Positions 35,375-44,752 of a stretch of 64,000 nt of DNA are shown piece by piece. The notes under the pieces were generated by a model, which saw only the letters and a list, made by a program, of their open reading frames with translations, was not told where the DNA came from and did not search any database. The translations under genes and the position numbers were made by a program. The first letter of the stretch is position 1; each line of letters begins with the position of its first letter. Source of the stretch: CAYPLH01 sp964411505 (GTDB taxonomy: Bacteria > Bacillota > Clostridia > CAYPLH01 > DUMO01); NCBI GenBank assembly GCA_964411505.1, contig CAYPLH010000003.1:93827-157826 (forward strand), written 5' to 3'.

Positions 35375-35404
35375 AAAAGTACAGAATGTAATTAGATTAT
35401 CGTA
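35375..35404 (+). promoter_or_regulatory. Repeated 30-nt motif, copy 2
   Basis: The motif begins AAAAGTACAGAATGTAATTA and continues GATTATCGTA, about 70 nt before the first permease start. It matches copy 3 at 24 of 30 positions. Its orientation and distance relative to the downstream gene are similar to copy 1. Confidence 0.5.
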
Positions 35405-35473
35405 GTTTTCTATGCTTTATTATAGTATTATTTATTTGTATTTTAGTTGATCTGTTTTAAAGGAGGATCTCAA

Positions 35474-36421
35474 TTGAGTAATACAATGGTAACTGGCACT
35501 AAAATAAAAGTAAAAAAACCGTTTAAGTTTTCATGGAGGCAGTTTCAGCTTCAATCAATGATATGGCCAGGGATAATTGCCCTTTTTATATTTGAATACC
35601 TGACCATGTACGGAGTTATTATCGCCTTTAAAAAATATAATCTTTTCCTAGGACCTTTCAAATCACCATGGGTAGGTCTTAAATACTTTAAGGAAATGTT
35701 TATGGATGAGTATATATTTCTAGCTTTGAGAAATACATTAGGGATAAACATTCTGGAATTGATATTTTCTTTTCCAGCTCCTATTATTTTTGCGCTATTG
35801 CTCAATGAACTAACGAATGTTAAATTCAAAAAACTCACACAGACTATTTCATATCTACCACACTTTGTATCGTGGGTTATATATGGAGGTTTGGTAATTG
35901 CTATACTTTCTCCGGATAACGGAATATTAAACAATATATTAGTTAAAATCGGAATACTTGATAAACCTATTGCGTTTATGGCAAGACCTCAATATTTCTG
36001 GGTGATTGTCTTGATCTCCAGTATAATTAAAAACATAGGTTGGGGCTCCATTATATATCTTGCAGCAATTTCAAGTATAAACCAAGAAATGTATGACGCC
36101 GCTTTGGTTGATGGCGCTGGTAGGGTAGATAGAATGCGATATATAACAATTCCATCAATTATTACAACAATAATGATTATGCTGATATTCCAGATAAGCG
36201 GTATGATTAAAACAGGTTTTGACAGGATATGGATATTACAAAACGGTCTTAATGTCAGTGCCAGTGAGGTTTTTGAGACATATACCTACAAGCTGGGTAT
36301 TGTAAACCTTCAGTTTTCTTATTCAACCGCAGTAGGTCTTGTAAAATCCATTGTGTCAATAATTCTTCTGGTAAGTGCAAACGCTGCATCACGTAAAATA
36401 ACAGAAGAAAGTCTTTTTTAG
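35474..36421 (+). CDS. Sugar ABC transporter permease (LplB/YesP-like)
   Basis: Inner-membrane permease of 315 aa with six predicted transmembrane segments, beginning with WPGIIALFIFEYLTMYGVII. The EAA-type loop DAALVDGAGRVDRMRYITIP, which contacts the ATPase, is present. The long hydrophilic N-terminus is typical of LplB-type permeases for oligosaccharides. The frame is open from 35447, but AAGGAGG (about 35459-35465) puts the start at TTG 35474. No ATPase gene is nearby; a shared MsmX-type ATPase encoded elsewhere is likely, as for the Bacillus Lpl/Yes systems. Confidence 0.9.
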   Translation: MSNTMVTGTKIKVKKPFKFSWRQFQLQSMIWPGIIALFIFEYLTMYGVIIAFKKYNLFLGPFKSPWVGLKYFKEMFMDEYIFLALRNTLGINILELIFSFPAPIIFALLLNELTNVKFKKLTQTISYLPHFVSWVIYGGLVIAILSPDNGILNNILVKIGILDKPIAFMARPQYFWVIVLISSIIKNIGWGSIIYLAAISSINQEMYDAALVDGAGRVDRMRYITIPSIITTIMIMLIFQISGMIKTGFDRIWILQNGLNVSASEVFETYTYKLGIVNLQFSYSTAVGLVKSIVSIILLVSANAASRKITEESLF

Positions 36422-36434
36422 GAGGAGGATGAAT

Positions 36435-37328
36435 ATGGCTGCAGTTAAAGAAAATCAAAGGCTGAAAGATAAAATTGTTGATATACTGATTTATGCATTT
36501 ATGGTTGTAATTATATTCCTAACGTTATATCCATTCTGGTACTGCTTTGTTGGTTCGTTTAACGAAGGACTTGATTATATGAAGGGTGGAGTATATTTTC
36601 TGCCACGAAAGTTTACGATAGGAAATTACATGACAGTATTTGCGGACAACACAATACTTAATTCCTTCAAAGTGACTATAGCCAGAACAGTTATAGGTAC
36701 AATATCACATGTTCTGTTTTGTTCGGTATTTGCATATGCCTACTCAAGAAAAATACTTAAATGGAAAAAGTTTTTTATGGTAACAGGGCTTATACCCATG
36801 TATTTTGGTGGAGGACTTATTCCCACATACATTCTTTACAGGCAGCTAGGTCTTTTGAATAATTTTCTTGTTTATATTATTCCCGGGCTTTTTAGTTTCT
36901 ATCATGTTATCATAATGCAAGCATTCTTCAGGGGAATTCCAGATTCTCTCGCTGAATCTGCTATGATGGATGGTGCCAGTGAGTACAGAATATACTGGAG
37001 TATATTGCTGCCTTTGTCAACACCTGTGCTTGCAGCGATAGCGTTGTTTACAGGTGTTGGTCACTGGAATTCCTATTTTGACTCTATGGTTTTTACAACA
37101 TCAAGAAGCTTACAGACGGTACAGGTATACCTGATGAAAATAGTCCGTTCACAACAGGCTGCTCAAAACATGGTTGATGCAACCCAGGATGAGTTCGAAA
37201 GGGTAATAACCCCAGAAACGGTAAAATTGGCAACAATGATGACTGTAACATTACCCATAATATTTATATATCCATTTCTGCAGAGATATTTTGTTAAAGG
37301 TATGATGATTGGCTCGTTAAAGGGATAA
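36435..37328 (+). CDS. Sugar ABC transporter permease (LplC/YtcP-like)
   Basis: Second permease half, 297 aa, six transmembrane segments. It has the N-terminal FLTLYPFWYCFVGSFNEG and the ATPase-contact loop ESAMMDGASEYRIYWSILLP; the C-terminus PFLQRYFVKGMMIGSLKG is the usual family ending. GGAGGAGG directly abuts an ATG at 36429, so the ATG at 36435 with proper spacing is preferred. It starts 13 nt after its partner and is followed after 58 nt by the substrate-binding lipoprotein. Confidence 0.92.
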   Translation: MAAVKENQRLKDKIVDILIYAFMVVIIFLTLYPFWYCFVGSFNEGLDYMKGGVYFLPRKFTIGNYMTVFADNTILNSFKVTIARTVIGTISHVLFCSVFAYAYSRKILKWKKFFMVTGLIPMYFGGGLIPTYILYRQLGLLNNFLVYIIPGLFSFYHVIIMQAFFRGIPDSLAESAMMDGASEYRIYWSILLPLSTPVLAAIALFTGVGHWNSYFDSMVFTTSRSLQTVQVYLMKIVRSQQAAQNMVDATQDEFERVITPETVKLATMMTVTLPIIFIYPFLQRYFVKGMMIGSLKG

Positions 37329-37386
37329 TATGGTAATGAGCAATTTAAATCATATAATAAATAAGTTTAAGGGAGGAATATTTTCT

Positions 37387-39138
37387 ATGAAGAAAACCAT
37401 TAAAGTATGCAGTATAATTTTATGCCTGACCATGCTCTTGTCGTTTGCTGCGGGATGCGTAAAAAGTGATGGAGGCAATGACGCAACTCAGTCAGACGCT
37501 CCGCCAACTACGGTTAAAAAAGAAGGTTCAAGCTGGACGTGGGATACTACTTCCTGGGATATGGGCGTGTGGTATGTAGGAGATCCGGCTGTGGATAAGG
37601 TTTGGGATCCTGTAAATGTCCAAAACGATAAGGTTATGTTTGAAAAGACTGGTCTTGAGAAAGTTGAATTTACAGTACCAGCTTCTGCGGATCAAGAGAA
37701 GTTAAATGCTATGATTGCAGCCAACATGTTACCGGATGTTATCTCAATACCTATAGCAAACAATCAGGAAAGAAGAATGCTTTTGGAAGAATCCGGTTAT
37801 GTTCTTGATCTTATTGCTATAGCAGAGCAGTATGCTCCAACATTTGTGCCTGAAATACCCGAAGATATGATACGCAGATTTTGCGGAAGTGATGGAAACC
37901 TTTATGGATTTCCAAACGCATACACCACACCAAGAGGTAAGGTGGAATTTGAATCTCCGTGCCAGATGTTTGCAAGGACAGACATTATGGATAAGCTGGG
38001 TCTGGATCTTAATTCCTTTGAAACCCAAGATAAAATGGTAGAATCACTTAAGAAATTTGCAGCCTCCGGTATAGACCAGGATGGTCTTTCAATACTGCCT
38101 ATGATAATGACTCCAATTGGAGTTGATACTCTTAAGTGGATCCAGGAGCAATCTGAATATTTCGGACCTGTTATAGAAGATAAGGAAGGAAATTATATAC
38201 ATCCGGTAGTGAGTCCGAAAATAAAAGAAATGGCTCAGTTTATAAGTAGGCTTTTCAGAGAAGGCTTATATACCGAGCAAAACATAATGATGGAAAGAGC
38301 AGAAAGTGAGCAAATTATTCTGAACAACAGGATGTTCATGCATTTTGGTAAACTAGCTGCATACAATCAAAAAGCTTCTAGGAATGTTATATTTAACTCT
38401 AACGGCGAAATAACCTTTACTCCACTTACACCCGTAAAATCACTCAGCGGTGATGAGCCAGAATTCCCCGAGAAAGATGGAAAAGGTGGATATTTTATCA
38501 CCTATATTTCCAGTAAAGCTAAGAACATTGAAAAAACTATACAGTTCTTTGAATACCTTTTCTCTGAAGAAGCTCAGATGTTGCAGGTATATGGTTTAGA
38601 GGGTGTGCAATATGAGTGGAAGGAAGGCCAGAACAGGTACGGTGACAGTGGTAAGTTTATTTCTAACCTTCCGGCATATTCGGAAGAATATAATAAAGAT
38701 CCCGTAGCATCTACAAAGAAAACAGGTATTGCAACAATGTGGATGTTAAGGGATAACAGCTTTACCTCAACATTGTCCCTTAGAAAGCCTTATGAGGAAG
38801 AGACAATACAGAATCAGTGGGACAGGGATATAAAGGATTTCTTCCGCCCGTATGCTTATCCGAATCCATTGTCATTAGCATTTAATAGTCCGCTTCTGCC
38901 TGATGCCGGAACTGAAGAAGCAGAGATTTATTCCAAGATAAAGCTCTTTCTTGACAATCATATAATAAAATTAATTACAGCAGCTTCGGATGCTGAGTTT
39001 GAAAGCCTGTATGCAGAGGGTATTGCCCATGTTGAAAAGCTAGGTTTAGATAAGGTTGTTGCTGTATCCGAGCAAAAGTACTTAGATGGTAAAAAAGTGG
39101 CAGGGGTAGATTACCTCTACCGTCAACATCAAAAGTAG
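37387..39138 (+). CDS. Extracellular sugar-binding lipoprotein (LplA-like)
   Basis: A large solute-binding protein of 583 aa that should deliver an oligosaccharide to the two upstream permeases. It has a lipoprotein signal: MKKTIKVCSIILCLTMLLSF then the lipobox AAGC, with a low-complexity linker after the cysteine. The mature part carries features of the LplA/aldouronate-binding group (MIAANMLPDVISIP near residue 100; FEYLFSEEAQMLQVYGLEG). An upstream in-frame TTG/ATG pair from 37330 is ignored because GGGAGG sits before ATG 37387. A terminator follows. Confidence 0.92.
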   Translation: MKKTIKVCSIILCLTMLLSFAAGCVKSDGGNDATQSDAPPTTVKKEGSSWTWDTTSWDMGVWYVGDPAVDKVWDPVNVQNDKVMFEKTGLEKVEFTVPASADQEKLNAMIAANMLPDVISIPIANNQERRMLLEESGYVLDLIAIAEQYAPTFVPEIPEDMIRRFCGSDGNLYGFPNAYTTPRGKVEFESPCQMFARTDIMDKLGLDLNSFETQDKMVESLKKFAASGIDQDGLSILPMIMTPIGVDTLKWIQEQSEYFGPVIEDKEGNYIHPVVSPKIKEMAQFISRLFREGLYTEQNIMMERAESEQIILNNRMFMHFGKLAAYNQKASRNVIFNSNGEITFTPLTPVKSLSGDEPEFPEKDGKGGYFITYISSKAKNIEKTIQFFEYLFSEEAQMLQVYGLEGVQYEWKEGQNRYGDSGKFISNLPAYSEEYNKDPVASTKKTGIATMWMLRDNSFTSTLSLRKPYEEETIQNQWDRDIKDFFRPYAYPNPLSLAFNSPLLPDAGTEEAEIYSKIKLFLDNHIIKLITAASDAEFESLYAEGIAHVEKLGLDKVVAVSEQKYLDGKKVAGVDYLYRQHQK

Positions 39139-39180
39139 CACATACATTTATTAAAAAACATAATATCACCACAGTAAAAA

Positions 39181-39226
39181 CCTGCTTGGAATTTAGAAAT
39201 AGTATCTTTTTTCCAAGCAGGTGCTT
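39181..39226. terminator. Terminator after the sugar transport genes
   Basis: CCTGCTTGGAA (39181-39191) pairs perfectly with TTCCAAGCAGG (39211-39221) across a 19-nt loop. It lies between converging genes and is followed by a short T-rich stretch (GCTTTTAT). Confidence 0.75.
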
Positions 39227-39299
39227 TTATGTGCATTACTAATGATTTTTTGCTTTTGTGTTATTACTCGATGAAAAAGCAGCAGTGCAGTCATGGGGA

Positions 39300-41000
39300 T
39301 TACAGCAAGGAGTTCCTGTATTCTTGGGGTGACATATTTGAATACTTTTTAAAAAAGCGGGAGAAATAAGATGCATTTGCAAAGCCGAGTGTCGAACTAA
39401 TCTCATTAATTCTCATACTATCATACTTTAAAAGTTCTCGTGCCTTTTCAAATTTATACTCCGAAATGTACTCTGAGATACTTTTTCCTGTTGCCTGTTT
39501 ATAAAGGCGTGATAGGTAAAAGGGGTTGAAATGACATATTTCTGCGAGTTTATTTAATGATATATCATTGCCTAAGTTTTCTTGAATATACAAATGAATA
39601 TTTTGTATAATTTTATCAGTAGTTTTCATATATTCATCGGATTTCTGTTTAAAAATTTCCTGAGCAAGTCTTACAAAGTATAAGGTAATGTCATTCCAAG
39701 ATGAATGGGATTCCATTTTCATAAGGATTTCGAGTTGATAATTTTCTTCAAGCTCAAGAATTTCCCGTTTATCGAGGTTCTCAACATATGCAAGAAAAAC
39801 CATTGCAACCGAGTAGTAAACCTTTCTTACAAGAATGTATGACTTTTGTTTCTGTGAATCAATGCATGACAGTATTTCTTTAAGTGTATGAATAAACTCA
39901 TCTGCTTGCCCACTTTCTAAATATGTATCAAGAAGATTAATTTTTTTAAGCTCTGAAAAGACCTTTTGCTCGAATTTTTTTTCTTCCCTTTCCATGGAGG
40001 TTGTGCGCACTGACGGTTCCATATCATCAGATAGAATTACTTCACACGTGATTCCGGATACCTTTTGCAGAAGCTTTTCCAGCCGATTGTATTTTACACT
40101 GATATATTCCCATAAAACTGGAATTTTCGAGACAGAAAAGGAAACAGAAAGATCAAGCGATACATGTATTGCCTGTTGAATTAAGTCTATAGTGCTGTAA
40201 ACAAATTGAGAAACCCGCTGGAGAATTTCAATTTCGTTTTCAGAGATACAGCCATCTTGTGTGAACTCTTTTGGCTGGGTTATCCATAAAATCCTGTTGT
40301 AATTGCACATTACAGGAACTACCGTTGCAGATGCTGAAAGATACTGACCTGCAATGTCTTGTATACTGTATAGAAGTTCCGCTTTTTCACTTAACCCCAA
40401 ATCCTTCCTCCAATAATCAACCTGTCCAATAAATATCTGTACCGGCATGCTGCAATTAAATGGAATGTTCAATTCTGTAAACTGCATCTGCATTTCATTC
40501 GTGCAGCATTCATACCCTGATATAATATCCATAAGGTATTTGTTCTGCAAAAGAGGAAGTGCCCGGTTCAACTGCTTTTTTGCATTTTCAATATATTGTG
40601 AATTTCGCTTATCTTCATCAATTTCACTGACTGCTTGATGAAGAGCATCAAATATAGGTTTGTCGCCTTCTACCTTTAAAATAAAATCTACTGCTTTTTT
40701 TCTAATGGCGGTCTGTATATATTCAAAATTATCAAAACCTGTAAGAAAAATTACTTTGGAGTAAGGGCAATAAAGTTGTATCTGGTTAAGAAACTCAATT
40801 CCATTAACCTCAGGCATACAAATGTCTGACAAAATTATATCTACTCGTACCTTCTTAATAATTTCAAGTGCTTGGGATGAAGAATAAGCTTTAAAAACTT
40901 CAAAAGATAGTTTATCATAGTTAGTTATTGCGTTATAAAGGCTGTCTGTTAGATAAGGCTCATCATCAATTATCAGTAAAGTGACATTTTTGACCTCCAA
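39300..41000 (-). CDS. Response regulator, REC plus AraC-type HTH (YesN-like)
   Basis: A 566-aa transcription factor. The N-terminal receiver has the acidic pair IIDDEP, the phospho-acceptor Asp in VDIILSDICMPE, and the lysine switch near AVDFILK. A long central region of unknown fold follows, then a C-terminal AraC helix-turn-helix pair (ISLNKLAEICHFNPFYLSRL and INEISSTLGFANASYFSRFF). It is encoded after its YesM-like kinase. The start is odd: the best Shine-Dalgarno (GGAGGT) overlaps TTG 41000 and no in-frame ATG, GTG or TTG follows at normal distance. Likely target: the sugar-transport promoters nearby. Confidence 0.9.
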   Translation of the reverse strand: MEVKNVTLLIIDDEPYLTDSLYNAITNYDKLSFEVFKAYSSSQALEIIKKVRVDIILSDICMPEVNGIEFLNQIQLYCPYSKVIFLTGFDNFEYIQTAIRKKAVDFILKVEGDKPIFDALHQAVSEIDEDKRNSQYIENAKKQLNRALPLLQNKYLMDIISGYECCTNEMQMQFTELNIPFNCSMPVQIFIGQVDYWRKDLGLSEKAELLYSIQDIAGQYLSASATVVPVMCNYNRILWITQPKEFTQDGCISENEIEILQRVSQFVYSTIDLIQQAIHVSLDLSVSFSVSKIPVLWEYISVKYNRLEKLLQKVSGITCEVILSDDMEPSVRTTSMEREEKKFEQKVFSELKKINLLDTYLESGQADEFIHTLKEILSCIDSQKQKSYILVRKVYYSVAMVFLAYVENLDKREILELEENYQLEILMKMESHSSWNDITLYFVRLAQEIFKQKSDEYMKTTDKIIQNIHLYIQENLGNDISLNKLAEICHFNPFYLSRLYKQATGKSISEYISEYKFEKARELLKYDSMRINEISSTLGFANASYFSRFFKKYSNMSPQEYRNSLL

Positions 41001-41093
41001 TAGAAAATTATTTATGAATCAACGATATAGTTCAACTATATATCAAAAAGTCAGTCGATTTTCATGCAAAGTATCTCTAACATGATGTTGTCA

Positions 41094-42845
41094 TTACGTT
41101 ATCACAATCGATATTTCCACTCGCAAACCGCCTGTCTCATTAACAGTAAGCAAAACACCGCTATCCTTACCATACCTTAGCTGAATCCTTCGATGAACAT
41201 TAATTACACCTGAGTTTTCCATATCATCTCCTGTGTATGCCAACTGATTTTTAAGTATCTGAAGTTTATCATTGTCCATGTTACCTCCATTATCTTCGAC
41301 ACTTATACACAGCGAATTATCTATCTTTTGCATATTGACAATAAGCTTACCATCCGCACTTTTGTTTTTTAAACCATGTTCATATGCATTTTCTATAACC
41401 GGCTGCAATATGAGCCTTGGCACCATCAGATTTTCACAACCTGCAGGAATGTCACCAAACTCAGCTTGGATCCGGTTTGAAAAACGGAAGGTTTGTATCT
41501 CTACATAATTTTTAGCATGCTCTACCTCACTTTTAAAAGGAATTTCATTTGATGCGCTTCGAGTTATAAATTTGCAAAAACTACCCAGATGCTCAGTAAA
41601 CCTTACAATATTCTCATAATCCTGATCTACCGCCATACGATGTACCATAAAGATACTATTATACAAAAAGTGAGGGTTAATCTGATATTGTAGCTGCTTT
41701 AAAATAGCTTTTTGTGTACGTATATCCTGCTCGTACATTCTTTTCATCAAGTTCTTGAAGTTTATGATCATTTTATTGAAATTCTCATAAAGATATTTAA
41801 ACTCATCGTTTCTTTTAGATGATATTTGGATGTCCAACACTCCGTCTTCAACCTTGCGAAAGGCAGTAAGAAGCTTATTTAATGGCTTGTCTAACAGCAA
41901 GTATATGGAGTAAGAAAACAAAAATATTATTATTATTGCACATGCGCACAAAAGCCAGAACCAGGTTGTATATCTAATGTAGTCTGCCAGAATTTCTTCC
42001 TCCGATATGAATGCTGCCAACGTTATCCCCAGATAGGCTGAATACTTATATACCACTAGATACGATTCACCATCTATTTTTATAGACGTTGTTGAAGTTG
42101 AGGTGATCGAATCTTTGTTTAGGCTGCAGAAGTTTTTCATAGAAGATAGCATACTGCCATCCTTTATATTTGAAATAGCCCATTCTTGATTATTATTTAT
42201 CATTATTACCGAGCCTGTTTTATAAGGCAAAAAATTAAGCAGGGTATTTTCAAGGTACTTTCTTGACAATTGGATTGAAATATTAAAAAGAGTATTGCCA
42301 AAGAGTGGATGTTCTGAGACCCTGAAAGAAGCATTTAAGAACAATTCGTTATTATGATAAATAAATGGGAAACTTCCTGAATTATTTATAGCTTCAAATG
42401 CTTCTTTACTGTATATCTCCCTGCTTAACTCGGGAGTAATACCGTTATTATTTACTATCAGTGAATGCAAAGGAAAGCTTGTGCTTGCTTCGTATATATA
42501 TGGGCTTAAGTTTTTTAGCAGTTGAAGCTTATTAAGTACATTTTTCCTTGTTATGACCCTGTCATAGCTTCCTAGATCTTCCCAGAAAAATCCAATAGTT
42601 TTAAAATCATGATCATCGAGATATAATCCCTGCATTTCAGATATTCTCTGTATTTCAGAAGAAAAGCCGTCCAGATAATAATCAACTTGCTTGGCTGTGG
42701 ATTTTGATATCTGACTTTTTAAGTTTTTTGCCCCCCACAAGTTTATTGCTAAATTAAGAGCAAAAAAAGGAATCACAATTAAAAGAAAAACCAAAATAAC
42801 TTTATGCAGAATTGAAATTGTAAAATTATTTTTGACGGATATCAT
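41094..42845 (-). CDS. Sensor histidine kinase (YesM-like)
   Basis: A membrane kinase of 583 aa. Two transmembrane segments (about residues 13-33 and 290-313) flank an extracellular sensor region, followed by a HAMP domain. The His_kinase motif is QYQINPHFLYNSI (phospho-acceptor H) and the ATPase domain has RLILQPVIENAYEHGLK and SVEDNGGNM. It is the usual partner of REC-AraC regulators in polysaccharide loci of Firmicutes and would sense an extracellular sugar. It starts at ATG 42845 behind GAGGTG. Confidence 0.93.
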   Translation of the reverse strand: MISVKNNFTISILHKVILVFLLIVIPFFALNLAINLWGAKNLKSQISKSTAKQVDYYLDGFSSEIQRISEMQGLYLDDHDFKTIGFFWEDLGSYDRVITRKNVLNKLQLLKNLSPYIYEASTSFPLHSLIVNNNGITPELSREIYSKEAFEAINNSGSFPFIYHNNELFLNASFRVSEHPLFGNTLFNISIQLSRKYLENTLLNFLPYKTGSVIMINNNQEWAISNIKDGSMLSSMKNFCSLNKDSITSTSTTSIKIDGESYLVVYKYSAYLGITLAAFISEEEILADYIRYTTWFWLLCACAIIIIFLFSYSIYLLLDKPLNKLLTAFRKVEDGVLDIQISSKRNDEFKYLYENFNKMIINFKNLMKRMYEQDIRTQKAILKQLQYQINPHFLYNSIFMVHRMAVDQDYENIVRFTEHLGSFCKFITRSASNEIPFKSEVEHAKNYVEIQTFRFSNRIQAEFGDIPAGCENLMVPRLILQPVIENAYEHGLKNKSADGKLIVNMQKIDNSLCISVEDNGGNMDNDKLQILKNQLAYTGDDMENSGVINVHRRIQLRYGKDSGVLLTVNETGGLRVEISIVIT

Positions 42846-42951
42846 ATAAACACCTCATTTTAATTGTGCATACTATATAATATTTCTATTAATAATCCAA
42901 AAATCCTTTTTTATTAATTAAGATAGGTCTTATCCGCATAAAGAGGTAATG

Positions 42952-42981
42952 AAAAGTAAAGGATGTAATCAGATTGTTATA
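42952..42981 (+). promoter_or_regulatory. Repeated 30-nt motif, copy 3
   Basis: The motif begins AAAAGTAAAGGATGTAATCA and continues GATTGTTATA. It lies 107 nt upstream of the yesM-like start, but in the opposite orientation to that gene. If it binds YesN, it could autoregulate the two-component operon. Confidence 0.5.
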
Positions 42982-43078
42982 CATTAGCTGTCGGTTTAGT
43001 GAGACATAGAATGTGTTAAAAAGAAGCTTAAACATTGAAGGTGGAAAAAGCGGATGTTAAAGTTCACAGGTAGCTAAA

Positions 43079-43168
43079 GAGATATAACTTTCGCAATGTT
43101 AGGAAACATTAGCGAAATACAGCTCTTGCAAATGAAGCGCAGTTTCCGCTATTGCGAAAGTTTATCTC
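43079..43168. repeat. Long inverted repeat, possible structured RNA or MITE-like relic
   Basis: GAGATATAACTTTCGCAAT (43079-43097) and ATTGCGAAAGTTTATCTC (43151-43168) are complementary over 18 bp with a single bulge, including a perfect 12-bp core. Inside, GGAAAC (43102-43107) pairs with GTTTCC (43142-43147), giving a nested extended hairpin of about 90 nt. No T-run follows. Confidence 0.65.
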
Positions 43169-43410
43169 AATATGTAGGGGGTCTGAACAGTAAAAAGCGG
43201 ATTGATGTTTTAGAAAATACATGCTCCACTATTGGTTAAAAAGGTGATAAAATGTTACAATAATTAATACTGCAGTAGAACATTGTTATTTGTTTTGTGA
43301 ATTTTTGTAAAATGTACAATTATTGCATATGTTTGAAAACAAGAAGATAGATGAGTAAAAACATTTTGCTGCAGTGCCTGCTAATTTTTCATCAAAGGAG
43401 CATTGTATTA

Positions 43411-44565
43411 ATGTGTAGACAGATATATATGGATAACAGCGCTACCACGAGGCCATATGATGAGGTAATTGAGTATATGTCCTGCATAAACAAGGATATA
43501 TATGGAAACCCGTCTTCGCTTCATAGAAAAGGTATTGAAGCGGAGAGAATAATCAAAAAATCGAGGGTAAGCATTGCTAATTCAATAAACGCGGATAAGG
43601 ATGAAATCTATTTTACATCGGGCGGTACTGAATCCAATAATTTTGCAATAAGAGGATATCTTAATGCAAACAAGCATTCAGGTAGTCACATTGTTACATT
43701 AAAGACTGAACATCCTTCTGTTTTGGAGGTGTACAAGCACCTTGCTAATATGGGTTATTCAGTTGATTTTGTTGATGTAGACTCAAAAGGTGTTATAAAC
43801 CTTGAGCAACTCGAAAAGATACTTACGCAAGATACCTCACTGATAAGTATTATTTTGGTAAATAACGAAACAGGTACAATACAGCCAATTGATGAAATTA
43901 TAAAAATTAAAAACAAAGTTAACCGGGACATATGTATACATGTTGATGCTGTACAAGCTTTTGGTAAAATAAAGCTGGATGTAAAGAAGGGAGGGTATGA
44001 TCTTTTATCAGTCAGTTCGCATAAAATACATGGACCTAAGGGAGTGGGTGCTCTTTATATCAATAAAAAGAGAAAGGTCAATGCTATCGTTTTTGGTGGC
44101 GGACAGGAATCCATGCTGCGTTCAGGAACTGAAAACGTCCCTGGAATAGGCGGATTTGCTATGGCTGCAGAAATTACATATTCCAACTTTATTGAGAATT
44201 ATAATAAGGTAACAGAAATAAGGGATATGTTTGTCAATGGCTTAGAAAGTGAAATTAATGGTTATAAATTACTTTCCCCGAAAAATGGTTTGCCATACAT
44301 TCTTAATATCTCTTTTGAAAATGTAAAAGCTGAAGTTTTACTACATTTTCTTGAGCAAGAAAACATATATGTTTCTACCGGAGCTGCTTGCTCATCAAGA
44401 AAAAATATTCATAGTCATGTATTAACAGCAATGGGAGTTCAAAAAGGTGATATTGAAGGTTCCATAAGGTTTAGCTTTTCTTCATTTAACTCAGTGGATG
44501 AAGTACCCATAGTAATTGATGCACTAAAAAAAATACTGCCTAAAATAAAAATTACAAGAAAATAA
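43411..44565 (+). CDS. Cysteine desulfurase (NifS-like), probably for ThiI
   Basis: PLP enzyme that mobilises sulfur from cysteine. The N-terminus IYMDNSATTRPYDEV, the PLP lysine in SVSSHKIHGPKG and the active-site cysteine loop STGAACSSRKN are present; 384 aa. The frame is open from 43351, but AAAGGAG (43394-43400) and alignment with family starts favour ATG 43411. It precedes thiI, as the dedicated desulfurase NifZ does in Bacillus, so it probably feeds tRNA 4-thiouridine (and perhaps thiamine) rather than Fe-S clusters, which have IscS at 53.3 kb. Confidence 0.92.
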   Translation: MCRQIYMDNSATTRPYDEVIEYMSCINKDIYGNPSSLHRKGIEAERIIKKSRVSIANSINADKDEIYFTSGGTESNNFAIRGYLNANKHSGSHIVTLKTEHPSVLEVYKHLANMGYSVDFVDVDSKGVINLEQLEKILTQDTSLISIILVNNETGTIQPIDEIIKIKNKVNRDICIHVDAVQAFGKIKLDVKKGGYDLLSVSSHKIHGPKGVGALYINKKRKVNAIVFGGGQESMLRSGTENVPGIGGFAMAAEITYSNFIENYNKVTEIRDMFVNGLESEINGYKLLSPKNGLPYILNISFENVKAEVLLHFLEQENIYVSTGAACSSRKNIHSHVLTAMGVQKGDIEGSIRFSFSSFNSVDEVPIVIDALKKILPKIKITRK

Positions 44566-44752
44566 TTGCTTGTTGTAATTGAACAAAGCTTCAAATTTTT
44601 TTTAATGTGACAAAGCGCTTAAAACCAATTTTTTTTCAAGCTGTATAGGGTAAACTAAACTTCAAGGATGGAGTCTGAAATTCCATATAGTTGGAAAAAC
44701 GAATAATTAAATTATAATAATGAAGTTTAATAAAGGAGAAAAAGATAAGTCC

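Larger units (their letters stand above)
42846..43410. other. Long intergenic region with repeat motif and inverted repeat
   Basis: This 565-nt gap has no recognised gene. It holds copy 3 of the 30-nt motif (42952-42981) and a long inverted repeat (43079-43168), both described separately. It separates the divergent yesM-like gene and cysteine desulfurase, so it must also contain their promoters; no consensus promoter was identified with confidence. Confidence 0.6.
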
